A DNA stretch of 64,000 bases from Diphasiastrum complanatum (taxonomy: Eukaryota; Streptophyta; Lycopodiopsida; Lycopodiales; Lycopodiaceae), in assembly GCA_029204225.1 (NCBI GenBank), contig MU832213.1, forward strand, positions 1-64,000, read 5' to 3'. A program made the position numbers and the translations under genes. The notes under the pieces were generated by a model. That model worked only from the letters and a program-made list of their open reading frames with translations. It had not been told where the DNA came from and searched no databases. How positions within the stretch are numbered: position 1 is the first letter of the stretch; each line of letters opens with the position of its first letter. Positions 24,184 to 33,342 of the stretch are shown here, one piece after another.

Positions 24184-25798
24184 TGCAAAACTGCTTGAAG
24201 CTTCTGCCGTAGGCTAAAAGCAGTATGCCGAGGCCAATTGTGATGTCAGAAGTTGAAAATAATGACCTGCACTTTTTCCCTTACCAGGCCACTTAGCGCT
24301 TTCCCACCAATTTGAAAGCCAAATCGGTGTCACCTTCCAAAATGCACTCAGTCGTCAACTCCCAACTACGTGCCCTGTGGAATGGTGAAATTGCTTTTGA
24401 CGCACTCCAAACACTTTCTCCACTGCAATCACTCTGTTTTGATGTACCGTACTTGTAGGTACAGTCTGGGTGCCCTTCGTTTGGAGGTTATAGCCTTTCG
24501 TTTGGGTTAAAACGGGCAAAGGACCCAAAAATAGGGATTTTCTTTGTTTTTGAACTGTTTCTTTACCTTGAAGAAACTTCACTCTTCACTTGTGAAGGGA
24601 CCCAACTCCAATTTCAGTATGAAAATTTTTAATGAAGTTGAAGGCCGAAATACACTTCAATTCTTTAGGGCCCACTTTAGTTAAATCCAATGATAGCTTT
24701 CAATTCTGTGGTTCAGATGCAATTAATCTTGTCTGTCGATCGTTGGCCATCTAATTACTTGCTTGTTTCGGTCACTATAATCGCAATGAACGAACTGTCT
24801 TGAGTTCTTTTAATCAAACTTCGTACAACAATTCTTAATGTTAGCAATGAAAAAATTCATGTGAACAGTATTCTAATCCCTCAATATGGTTGTCACTACT
24901 GACGAGTATGAAGAATTGAAGTGCCATGAAATGATCATGAATTTACTACTCGTTGATGCTTTACTTTCATTAACGAGGCTTCTTTTGAAGTGTATTGCTT
25001 TTTGTTTGAACCTTTGATTACACTTCAACTATTTCTAATATAAATGGTATGATGGGTTCAGTTATATGACTTGGATGATGCCTGTCTGTTAAAGTCTATA
25101 TATACTTATTTGTGGACAGTAACGCCCTGACAATTTGAAATTGACAGTGCAATAAACATTTTTCTAAGTTGTTATTTAGAAAAAGAGATGGTGTTCCGAT
25201 AAGCATTTTGAAAAGGGTAATGGCAGATAGTTTTGAACTCTACTATAAAACTAGTCTGGATGTAATTGTCTACTTTAGTCGTACTTTTGTAGTTGTTGAC
25301 TTTCAAGCACTGATTATACACTGTTAATCTTATAATTTTGTAAATGTACAAATTGTGAAAAACAACAGTTTAACGAAAATGGTCTCTGTCACAAATAGAC
25401 TACGAGACTGATAGATCACAATGATTACCAATAGATCATGCAGTACTCATTAGGAGAATAGAGTAAAGCTGAAACAATGTTCGACGTTTTACTCATGATA
25501 TGGACAAAATTAGAGTCACCTAACTTGGTAATGACTACTTGTTGTGACATGGATAACAACTGAGAGTATGTGTAGACACTTGTAGTTCCCACAATAATGT
25601 CCTTGTTCTAACACGGTTGTTGTTGTAGATGGATGCAGGTGAGCATATTCTCCTCAACTCGAAGCTTTTGCTGGTTGTTAGGTTTGGTCAATATGATATG
25701 TTTGACTGTGATGACTCTATACGAATTTGATTTACTATAATATTTGTATGTTTGGTATTGTGGTGATAATGGGTAATTTTGTTTAGATTTGTTAGGTT

Positions 25799-25801
<3 letters not shown>
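24184..25801. other. Copia B leader, then unassigned sequence
   Basis: The first ~130 bp should be the copia B leader. A minus-strand TGGTGGGAAAGCGCT at 24295-24309 has the position of a primer-binding site, but no repeated LTR follows it. From about 24350 to 25800 nothing is recognised. Confidence 0.4.

Positions 25802-25858
<57 letters not shown>
25802..25858. repeat. (AC)n microsatellite, about 28 units
   Basis: Pure AC run. The Cys/Val-rich minus-strand frames over it are artefacts of the repeat. Confidence 0.95.
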
Positions 25859-25860
<2 letters not shown>

Positions 25861-26104
25861 ACTCAATTTTAATGTTGAGTAGGTATATTGTTTTGTTAAG
25901 AATTGCTTTCAACTGATGACTTAGAGCCAAATATAATGGTATGCTGATTTAGCTATCCATTGTGGATACCAAATTTTTTCTTATACTCAATGGTTCCTTG
26001 GCGGTCATCTAATGGGTATGAGTTTGGCTCTCAAAAGGGTGCACTTGAGTATTAGTGAATCTTACATATGCGATTCTCAATAACAATTGGCTCTATAGAA
26101 AAAA

Positions 26105-26576
26105 TGTAAAGACCACTAGGGAAAACCCCTAAGATGAGGATAGGAAAACACAATAAGAGAGACTATGGAGCCAAACCGCCCAACCAAACCTGGATCTAGC
26201 CCCCAAGCCATGCCATGTGAAAGCTAGAGGAGAAGAGAAAAGCTAGTAACCTAAACCCATTATGTCAACGAGATAATTCCTATCTCATTATATAGAAAAT
26301 AGAGTTTTGTGCATGGACCCATGTAGTCTCCATGCAGGTCAACTATAAATAGGTCACATCTCTTCGTGCAGTCCTCTTGCCTATATCCTTCACACGTACA
26401 TGCACTACTCCATATGTCTCAATTAGAGTGTCTGGGTCCTCTCAAGGTAATATATTAGTCACAAATTGGCCTTGACATAGAATTAAATCACGACATGACC
26501 AACAGTCTTGAATACCGGAGGGCCGATCTACCATATTAGGACTATTCCAGGTCCTTAACCGAATATGTCCATAACA
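26105..26576 (-). repeat. 3' LTR of the non-autonomous element
   Basis: Minus-strand reading starts TGTTATGGACATATTCGG and ends CTTTACA, giving TG...CA. A TATAAATAG-type box at about 26343-26351 reads on the plus strand and TATATAATGAGATAGG on the minus strand at about 26281-26296. The latter has the right orientation for the element's promoter. Confidence 0.88.
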
Positions 26577-26590
26577 TTCTTCCCCCTTAA
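26577..26590 (-). other. Polypurine tract
   Basis: TTAAGGGGGAAGAA on the minus strand, directly adjoining the TGTTATGG start of the 3' LTR. Confidence 0.85.
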
Positions 26591-28579
26591 ATTGCTTCTA
26601 TCCTTAGAAGCTCCTCAAAACAGAAAAGAATTATAGGTTCGGTTCCTTTAACTTTCAATATTAACCGAGAAAATCATTATCTTTAGTCTGACTTTCATAT
26701 CAAACAAGTAATCAGAGATAAAACCTATTTCCAATCGTTAATCCATGTTCTGGAGTATAACTCAAGTTTGAAAAGTACACTAAGCGATAAATTTATCGAT
26801 TGGGTTATACTCACCACAAGTTAGTAACATCACCTTCATGTAAAACACTTACATGAACCACTGAATGAAATATTTCCTAAATTAGGAGATTAAAGTTAAA
26901 GAAAAATAATAATAATTACAGTATGAAATTATCCACAAACTCTGGCAAACAATTCATAAAAAGCTTCCAAGTACAACTATCTTTAGAATCTAATTCTAAG
27001 ATATGAAAATTCATTCAACTAGAATTTCTAGGAGAATCATTAATATATAAAATGATTAAAACTCAACTCCGAGTATCCTAAATACTCTTTTGAGTTAAAT
27101 GCTCTTGTTTCTAGCATCAAATGCAAGAAAATTGTCTGTCTCCTATGATATCTGGAGATCCAATCAAAAGAAAAACTGTACTCAAGCATATGCAGACCAT
27201 AAACTGTAGCAGAATAGCATAAATTAAATTCTCCACAAATAAAATACCTATCTTGTGAGAATGTCTGTGAGATCCATAGGTTCTCAATTAAAGTATTAGA
27301 GTAAAGAGATTCAAAACACTGGTATGAATTCTTACTCAAATAATAGATCAAGAATTAATTATCACACTTAAAAATCATCACAATTTCTTATAATTCTCTA
27401 ACAGCAATTAAGTATCTATTTATGATCCGTCAATCATAAATATTTAGATTCTTATGACTCGTCAATCATAATATTCTGGAATCCAAAACCATACTTAATC
27501 ATTACACGATACTAGAGCATATGTCCAACATTACTCAAGAAAAGTAACAATTATTCCAAAAAAATTTCCACTAGAAAAATATTGGATTTTAAGAATATTC
27601 TCTAAACCGGATTGTCACAGAAGTGCTAGATATTCAAGTTCTATATGCCATTGGTAATTAAAGATAGAAAGCATACCAAAACAATAATGACAATCATCTT
27701 CAACCACAAAACTTTAGATTACAGTCTACAATCAAGTCTAGATACCCAAAGTCTTGCTAAATATCAATTCAGTTATTATTCTCAGATTCATTATGATTTG
27801 CAATCCAATTGAGCTCTCAAGGTTACAATCACTAATGATCTAAGTCTATTCCTTAACTAAGGAATATTCTATACCAAGAATATTGTATATCCAATGCACA
27901 TAATTTTAACTGATGAATGCAAATGATTCAGTAACCATGCATATTACAAGCAATATAACTATCAGTTTCTGGTGAATCCTCATCACGTTTTACCAATTAA
28001 CTTCATCATGGAGTAATCAACTAGTCAAGTTAATTGCCAGTAATTCAGAAATCTTAAATGTCTAGGTGCAGATCTTAATTATACATGTATAACACCACAT
28101 TTAGATCCTGAATCAATGTGTTAAGTGCACCAAATAATCCTAGCAACCAAGAATACACAATATTGATTGTGCACATATGTGAATAATCTCACTATGACCC
28201 AGTACATAAACACATTCTATCTGGCAGATTCCTCCAGAATCCACATATGTTACTCACATATTTCACTACTCCCAAATTGAAAGTTAAAGTTGAATTTTTT
28301 CCTATTTTGTTGAATATATTTGGTTAAAATTTGAAATCGGTTACTTGTCTGATATATTTCTAATTGGTACTGATCATTAGTAATGGATCAAGTGAACGTT
28401 AAGATACTCGTCAAAAATTTAAAACCGTAAAACAATACGAAATGGGCATGCTTTAACCCATAAATTTGTGAATCCAACTCCATAATTCCCTTGAGAAAAG
28501 CAGCACTCCAACCGGGATGTAAATCCAAGCACTTCAAACTTCCAAACCGATGTCCTATCCAAGACCGCATCTTAGCCGA
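26591..28579. other. Non-coding interior of the LTR element
   Basis: About 2 kb, AT-rich, with no gag, protease, integrase or reverse transcriptase motif. Frames at 27040-27351 and 28388-28570 (minus) show no known domain. The sequence may serve only as packaging and spacing. Confidence 0.7.
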
Positions 28580-28591
28580 GCTCTGATACCA
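28580..28591 (-). other. Primer-binding site (initiator tRNA-Met)
   Basis: Minus-strand TGGTATCAGAGC, one base after the LTR end. It is complementary to the 3' end of plant initiator tRNA-Met (GCTCTGATACCA), the standard primer of plant LTR elements. It is perfectly preserved over 12 bases. Confidence 0.92.
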
Positions 28592-28592
28592 A

Positions 28593-29052
28593 TGTAAAGA
28601 CCACTAGGGAAAACCCCTAAGATGAGGATAGGAAAACACAATAAGAGAGACTATGGAGCCAAACCGCCCAACCAGACCTAGATCAAACCTGGATCTAGCC
28701 CCCAAGCCATGCCATGTGAAAGCTAGAGGAGAAGAGAGAAGCTGGTAACCTAAACCCATTATGTCCACGAGATAATCCCTACCTCATTATATAGAGAGTA
28801 GAGTCCTGTGCATGAACCCATGCAATCTCCATGCATGTCAACTATAAATAGGTCACATCTCTTCATGCAGTCCTCCTGCCTATATTCGTCACATGTATAT
28901 GCACTACTCCATAGGTCTCAATTAGAGTGTCTGGGTCCTCTCAAGGTTATTAGTCACAAACTGGCCTTGACATGGAATTAAATCACAACGTGACCAACAA
29001 TCTCGAATATCGGAGGGCTGGTCTACCATATTAGGACTATTCCATGTCCTTA
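28593..29052 (-). repeat. 5' LTR of the non-autonomous element
   Basis: Direct repeat of 26105-26576. It carries an extra 12 bp (AGACCTAGATCA-like) near 28675. The outermost bases near 29050 read GGCCATATG rather than GTCCATAACA, so the terminal TG is mutated or lost and the target duplication cannot be read. Confidence 0.85.
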
Positions 29053-29104
29053 ACCGAATATGGCCATATGTATAATTACTCAAATTGATAACTACTAATT
29101 CTAA

Positions 29105-29478
29105 CCAGACTTATGTTATACGTTCCCAATACTAGTCAATTTTTCCAAATCCTTGTCACGACATCGTGTGCTCATTTTTAACAATAATCTTAAGTCTCTT
29201 TGGTTAGTTTATGTTTTATATGAGTTTCTATTTTATGTGGCATTTATGACTAGTCTATGTTCAATCTCAAACTTTTGAGCATAATGGAATATATAAGTCA
29301 TACATGCCTAATACTACTCAATTCTTCCAAATCCTTGTCGCAACGTCGTGTGCTCATTTCTAGCAATAATCTTGAATCTCTTTGGTTAATTTATGTTTTT
29401 TATGAGTTTGTATTTTATGTGGCATTAATGACTAGTCTATGTTTAATTTCAAAGTTTGAGCATAAGGGAATATATTGC
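29105..29478 (+). repeat. Tandem duplication, ~190-bp unit
   Basis: Two adjacent diverged copies. Shared blocks are TTCCAAATCCTTGTC, CGTGTGCTCATTT, GACTAGTCTATGTT and TTTGAGCATAA. The first copy is about 29105-29295, the second about 29296-29478. Confidence 0.85.
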
Positions 29479-29591
29479 ACAAAAATTACATGACTTTGAA
29501 AATTTAGCATTTCACTTGCAGACAATGTTTTTATAGATACCTTGCTTGCAAGACATGGCCGAAATAGAATATTGCTCGCTCAACACTATAT

Positions 29592-29668
29592 GTGAGTATT
29601 GTGATTTATTTTGGATTGTTGAATGAATTTGGCTAGCATTTATTTTGGATTGTTGAATGAATTTGGCA
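29592..29668 (+). repeat. Tandem duplication, ~38-bp unit
   Basis: ATTTATTTTGGATTGTTGAA followed by TGAATTTGGC occurs twice with a 4-10 bp offset. Confidence 0.85.
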
Positions 29669-30009
29669 TTGATCTTCCACTAGGTAAAACAATTGTAAAG
29701 TTATGGGAAGGCCATAATTGAACAACTAAACTCAATGGGAGGAGAAGCACAAAATACTTTCTAAAGCATAAAGGATCTACCTTTTTTTTGGCCTACATCT
29801 TTTGACTTTCTATTGGCTAACATTCTTTGCATCATCGTTAGGAAATTTTGAGGGGCCATAATATGCTTTGATGAGTCGCCATCATTTTACAGCTACTGAA
29901 CTTGGTGGGAGTGTCACTATAAAATTCTTCTCAAAGACTTTGGACAAATATTGTGCTTCAACTCGTTTTTTTTTATCTTTCTCCATTTTATTTACAAATT
30001 TTTGATAGG

Positions 30010-31160
30010 CCATAATTGCTTTTGAAGTTTTTTATGAGCTTCAAGATTCATAATCTGCAAGCATGTTGCTTTCATATCATAATTATGTTGGCATTTGTTT
30101 TACAGTCTCATGTACAAATTTTTGAAACAAAATCCATAGAATTTGATGAACGTCAAGTGAATTCAAGTGTCGAGAGCAATTATATAGTCATTCATTTCTT
30201 AAATGGTGGTTTGGGATCTGGGTATTAGAATATCATTTTATATTAATATTTGGTGTGTATGAAAAAATGGCACAACCCAACCAAACCAATTATAAAACTA
30301 GAGAAAAACTTGGTGGATAACCCAGCCAAAACTTTCCAATACTTGCTCAACTCCCCTAGTATTAATAGTTGGATGCATAGTCAAAACCTTGTAATTGCCA
30401 TGTTAGGAACACCCAACCGTAATCATCAACATATATTTTCCAAACACTTAAGGAATGGGAGAGTTTGCATATTTAATGCACCTTGTGAAGAAAAATCAAA
30501 ATGGTGTGCCAATCATACACTTTAATGCGCATTGTGGAAAAAAATAAAGAATGTGCCAAATCCTACAAATCAATGCACTTTAAAACCATAATTGATTTCG
30601 AAGTTTGATATGAACTTCAAGATTCATAATGTGCAATCGTGTTGCTTTCATATGTCATAATGATATTGGCATTTCCTTTACGATCTAATGTAAAAGTTTT
30701 TGAAACAAAATTCACAGAATTTGATGAGCGTCAAGTAAATTCAAGTGTTGGGGCAAATGTCGTGTCATTCAGTTCGTAAGTGGTGGCTTGGGATCTAGGT
30801 TTTAGAATATCATTTTATATTAATGTTTGGTGAGTATGAAAAATTGGCACAACCCAGCAACACCCCAAGTATAAGACGGTGTATAATCCAATTAAAACTC
30901 TTCAATACTCATTCATTGTCCCAAAATTAATAATTGGATGCATAATCAAAACCTTACAATTGCCATGTTAGTAACACCCATAATTCTAGATTATGTACCA
31001 CAAAAATTTGTATGTGCCCTTCTCCTACTTGTATTACCAATAGCTAGTACTAGCCGGGCAATAGTAAATAATTGTTTGTTTAAACTCTTACGAATGCGAG
31101 CCTTTACACAATTTAATGCACCTTGTGGAGAAAATCAAAATGATTTGATATCCTACAGTT
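30010..31160 (+). repeat. Tandem duplication, ~575-bp unit
   Basis: Two long diverged copies, about 30010-30580 and 30585-31160. Matching blocks include CTTCAAGATTCATAAT, TTTTTGAAACAAAAT, GAATATCATTTTATATTAAT, then TTGGATGCATA and AATTGCCATGTTAG, and the GCACCTTGTG(A/G)AGAAAA region. No open frame is conserved between the copies, so I do not read it as a gene duplication. Confidence 0.8.
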
Positions 31161-31250
31161 CATTTAATGCACAAAGGTGCAAAAAAATCAAAATAATGTG
31201 TAGATCCTACAAAGTTAATGTCCTCTTGTAGAGGAAACCAAAAAGATTTC

Positions 31251-31405
31251 CCAATCCTTTAGTTAAAAGATAAAAAGTACCAAGAGACCAACAATAAAAA
31301 AAAGTTCCAATCTTTCCGTTAAAAGATAAAAAGTACCAAGAGATCTAGAATCGAAACAATGTTCAATCCTTTAGTTAAAAGATAAAAAGTACTTTTAGAC
31401 CATTC
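31251..31405 (+). repeat. Three tandem ~60-bp units
   Basis: The core GTTAAAAGATAAAAAGTAC occurs three times (about 31263, 31319 and 31374). The first two are followed by CAAGAGA and the third by TTTTAGACC. Confidence 0.88.
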
Positions 31406-31455
31406 TAGACCTCCTATGTACTTAATCTCATTTTTACTTTTTTAATGAAGAAAAG

Positions 31456-31489
31456 GGAGGCGCCTCACAGAATGGAATCTGTGCGCTCC
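31456..31489. other. Hairpin 1 of the foldback cluster
   Basis: GGAG(G)CGC(CTC)ACAGA pairs with TCTGTGCGCTCC around a 6-base loop: 12 pairs with two bulges on the left arm. Confidence 0.7.
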
Positions 31490-31500
31490 TTTTTTTTTTG

Positions 31501-31557
31501 AAATTTTTTTTACATGCACCTTTCAGATGCTTGAAGGTGCATGAAAAAAAAAAATTT
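31501..31557. other. Hairpin 2 of the foldback cluster
   Basis: An A/T-tract stem closed by ATGCACCTT / AAGGTGCAT. The outer bases AAATTTTTTT pair with the A-run and TTT on the right. Confidence 0.75.
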
Positions 31558-31616
31558 AACTTTTTTTTACACTCACCTTCTGTGAGGAAGGTGTGAGGAG
31601 AGTGTAAAAAAAAGTT
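31558..31616. other. Hairpin 3 of the foldback cluster
   Basis: AACTTTTTTTTACACT is perfectly complementary to AGTGTAAAAAAAAGTT (16 pairs). An inner ACCTTC/GAAGGT stem lies inside. It directly adjoins hairpin 2. Confidence 0.8.
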
Positions 31617-31639
31617 ACAAGAAAAATAAATAAATTATG

Positions 31640-31692
31640 ACACGGAAGGTCACCTCCTCGAGGCATTTCGCCCGAGGAAGGGCTTCTGTTCT
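31640..31692 (+). repeat. Partial copy of the foldback core
   Basis: CATTTCGCCCGAGGAAGGGCT and CTCGGGCTAC repeat, in direct orientation, the core at about 31803-31840 of the adjacent foldback (there TATTTCGCCCGAGGAAGGGC). Confidence 0.8.
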
Positions 31693-31948
31693 CGGGCTAC
31701 TGCCATGGTGATGATGGGGAAGCCTAAAAGAGTACTTTTCTCTTTTAAAATTTCTTAAGGGTTTTTTTTTTGGGGAGGGGGGAGGAGGTTGACTCACGAG
31801 GGTATTTCGCCCGAGGAAGGGCTTATGCCCTCGGGCTACGCCCTTCCTCGGTGGAATGCCCACGGAGGTCAACCTTTTCTCCAAAAAAAAACCCTCAAAG
31901 AATTTCAAAAGAAAAAAGTAATCTTATGTTGTCTCATCATCACCATGG
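31693..31948. mobile_element. 256-bp foldback (MITE-like) element
   Basis: A long imperfect palindrome. The outer ends are CCATGGTGATGATG and CATCATCACCATGG. Inward, TTTTAAAATTTCTTAAGGGT pairs with ACCCTCAAAGAATTTC. GAGGTTGAC pairs with GTCAACC, and CGAGGAAGGGC with GCCCTTCCTCG. The loop contains a further small GCCC/GGGC stem. No ORF with known motifs. It lies about 1.3 kb upstream of the alpha-adaptin start codon. Foldback transposon and inverted-repeat small-RNA source are both possible. Confidence 0.78.
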
Positions 31949-32027
31949 ATATAATCCATACCATATATTCCAAAGCATAACATATATTCCAAAGGGAGGT
32001 GCCAAGTGTTCCAAGCAATAAGAACTA

Positions 32028-32134
32028 GGTAGCGGGCGTGAGCAGGCCCGCTACCCTGTGTAAAAGCATCCTCGGGGTGGGGTGCGTTGAAGGCTACTTT
32101 TACCTGGTAGCAGGCCTGCTCACGGCTTGCTACC
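32028..32134. mobile_element. 107-bp foldback with hairpin ends
   Basis: Each end is itself a hairpin. The left is GGTAGCGGGC-8-GCCCGCTACC. The right is GGTAGCAGGCCTGCTCACGG then CTTGCTACC. Left and right ends are near reverse complements of each other, and the interior has GTAAAAGCA opposite GGCTACTTTTAC. This terminal-hairpin arrangement suggests a small foldback mobile element. Confidence 0.72.
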
Positions 32135-32399
32135 GAGCGTAATTGGCCCTTCAAACCTGCGCTATGGCTCTGAACACGTTTGTTCAGATTTTATGAAAAT
32201 GGGACATCTGTCCTGTATCACTCCTAATGCCAATTAGGAACAAGAATGAGGGTGGTCCAAGGAAGAAGAAGGAGGCGAACAAAAACCTTAATAATGCTAG
32301 AGTGTACCAGTTGGATATTGACGTTGCTCTTTTAAGACCCGTACAATTGCAGAAGAAAGCTCTTCTTCTTTAAATCGCTGGTGAAGGGAGACCCTGCAC

Positions 32400-32426
32400 T
32401 GCACATGTCAGTGCCCTCCCATTCCT

Positions 32427-32458
<32 letters not shown>

Positions 32459-33210
32459 CTTTTTTTTCAAATTTTTTTCCCTTTATTTTATGAGACTGCT
32501 CTTCCCCTCTCCTTCTCTCTCTTCCGTCTTTTTCTCTCTCTTTTATGAGTTCTCGTCTTCCTTCTCTGTTGACTCTCTATCCCTTCTCTTTAATTTTTCT
32601 TCTCTAATCTCTCGCTCTCTCGCTCTCTCGCTCTCGCTCTCGCTCGCTTGCCTTCTGTTGTTCGTTTGCTTTTACGACGTCGATCCTCTGGCGCTGTGGC
32701 ATTCTCGTTTTTCTGCTCTGGATCCATCCCTCCACACCCTTGGTATCAAGGGAAAATCCGAGATCTGCGCTTGTTTCTTGCCCGCCCTTTTCCACCTGTC
32801 CAATTGTTGTTGTTGAGGCGGCATCATTGACATTGCCATTCAATACCTGCTGCGCTTTGTTGTCCACCTACAAGGTGCCTGTAGGATTGTTCTCAGGAGG
32901 GCGGCATCATAGACATTGTGATTAGCTAACTTGTGGAATATTATTGGCGCATAGGATTCCTTACGCTCCATGAGTGCTCTCGCATTGCTCTTTCCGTCAA
33001 AGTGCAAAGTTGGGGAAATAAACAGGAACGGAACGATGTGCGTTTGAAGTTTCAGGCTGATGACGACATCCATCTTGTAGCTAGAAGCGCCTGGATGTCA
33101 TTTGAAATGTAGATCATACGATCCTCACAAGGAACGCTTTGCGTATTACCTGGAATAAGGTTTTTTGAAGTCATTATATAGGATCATAGGTGGCCCCCTT
33201 TGGATTTTCA
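32400..33210 (+). promoter_or_regulatory. 5' leader of alpha-adaptin, pyrimidine-rich
   Basis: The 800 bp before the start codon are CT-rich at 32410-32660, including (CT)n at 32425-32458 and CTCGCT repeats at 32612-32645. This resembles the pyrimidine patches common at plant transcription starts and 5' UTRs. No clear TATA box was found, and a 5' UTR intron cannot be excluded. The transcription start is not determinable from sequence alone. Confidence 0.5.
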
Positions 33211-33342
33211 ATGGCGCTCTCGGGGATGAGAGGGCTCTCAGTTTTCATCAGCGACGTCAGAAATTGTCAAAACAAGGAACAGGAGAGGTTACGGGTTGAC
33301 AAAGAGCTTGCCAATATCCGAACAAAGTTTAAACACGAGAAG
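33211..33342 (+). CDS. alpha-adaptin exon 1
   Basis: Codons 1-44, [19 protein letters not shown] to KFKHEK. The ATG at 33211 matches the family's start; an in-frame GTG at 33190 is not needed. R17 sits in the position of the Arg that helps bind dileucine cargo in animal AP-2. The donor after AAG is GCAAGT. Confidence 0.95.

Larger units (their letters stand above)
26105..29052 (-). mobile_element. Non-autonomous LTR retrotransposon
   Basis: A complete LTR-element architecture on the minus strand without coding capacity. It has two direct repeats of about 460-472 bp (26105-26576 and 28593-29052) and a 2.0-kb interior. A primer-binding site TGGTATCAGAGC follows the 5' LTR and a polypurine tract AAGGGGGAAGAA precedes the 3' LTR. 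The interior has no gag or pol motif in any frame. By size it resembles LARD-like derivatives and is larger than a classic TRIM. The LTRs differ by a 12-bp insertion and scattered substitutions, so it is not very young. Confidence 0.88.

Noticed and set aside
24295-24310. Primer-binding site TGGTGGGAAAGCGCT for copia B
   Set aside because: It has the CCA-complement and the right position, but I find no matching tRNA from memory and no 5' LTR copy beyond it. Left as a note only.
25608-25930. Cys-Val repeat proteins on the minus strand
   Set aside because: Translation of the (AC)n tract.
28580-28591. tRNA gene fragment
   Set aside because: Only the 12-base acceptor match is present; its place beside an LTR identifies it as a primer-binding site.
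31251-31405. CRISPR-like array
   Set aside because: Only three units, no unique spacers of constant length, plant-type context.
32490-33073. Small proteins in the 5' leader on either strand
   Set aside because: Compositional frames in CT-rich sequence with no known motif or splice support.
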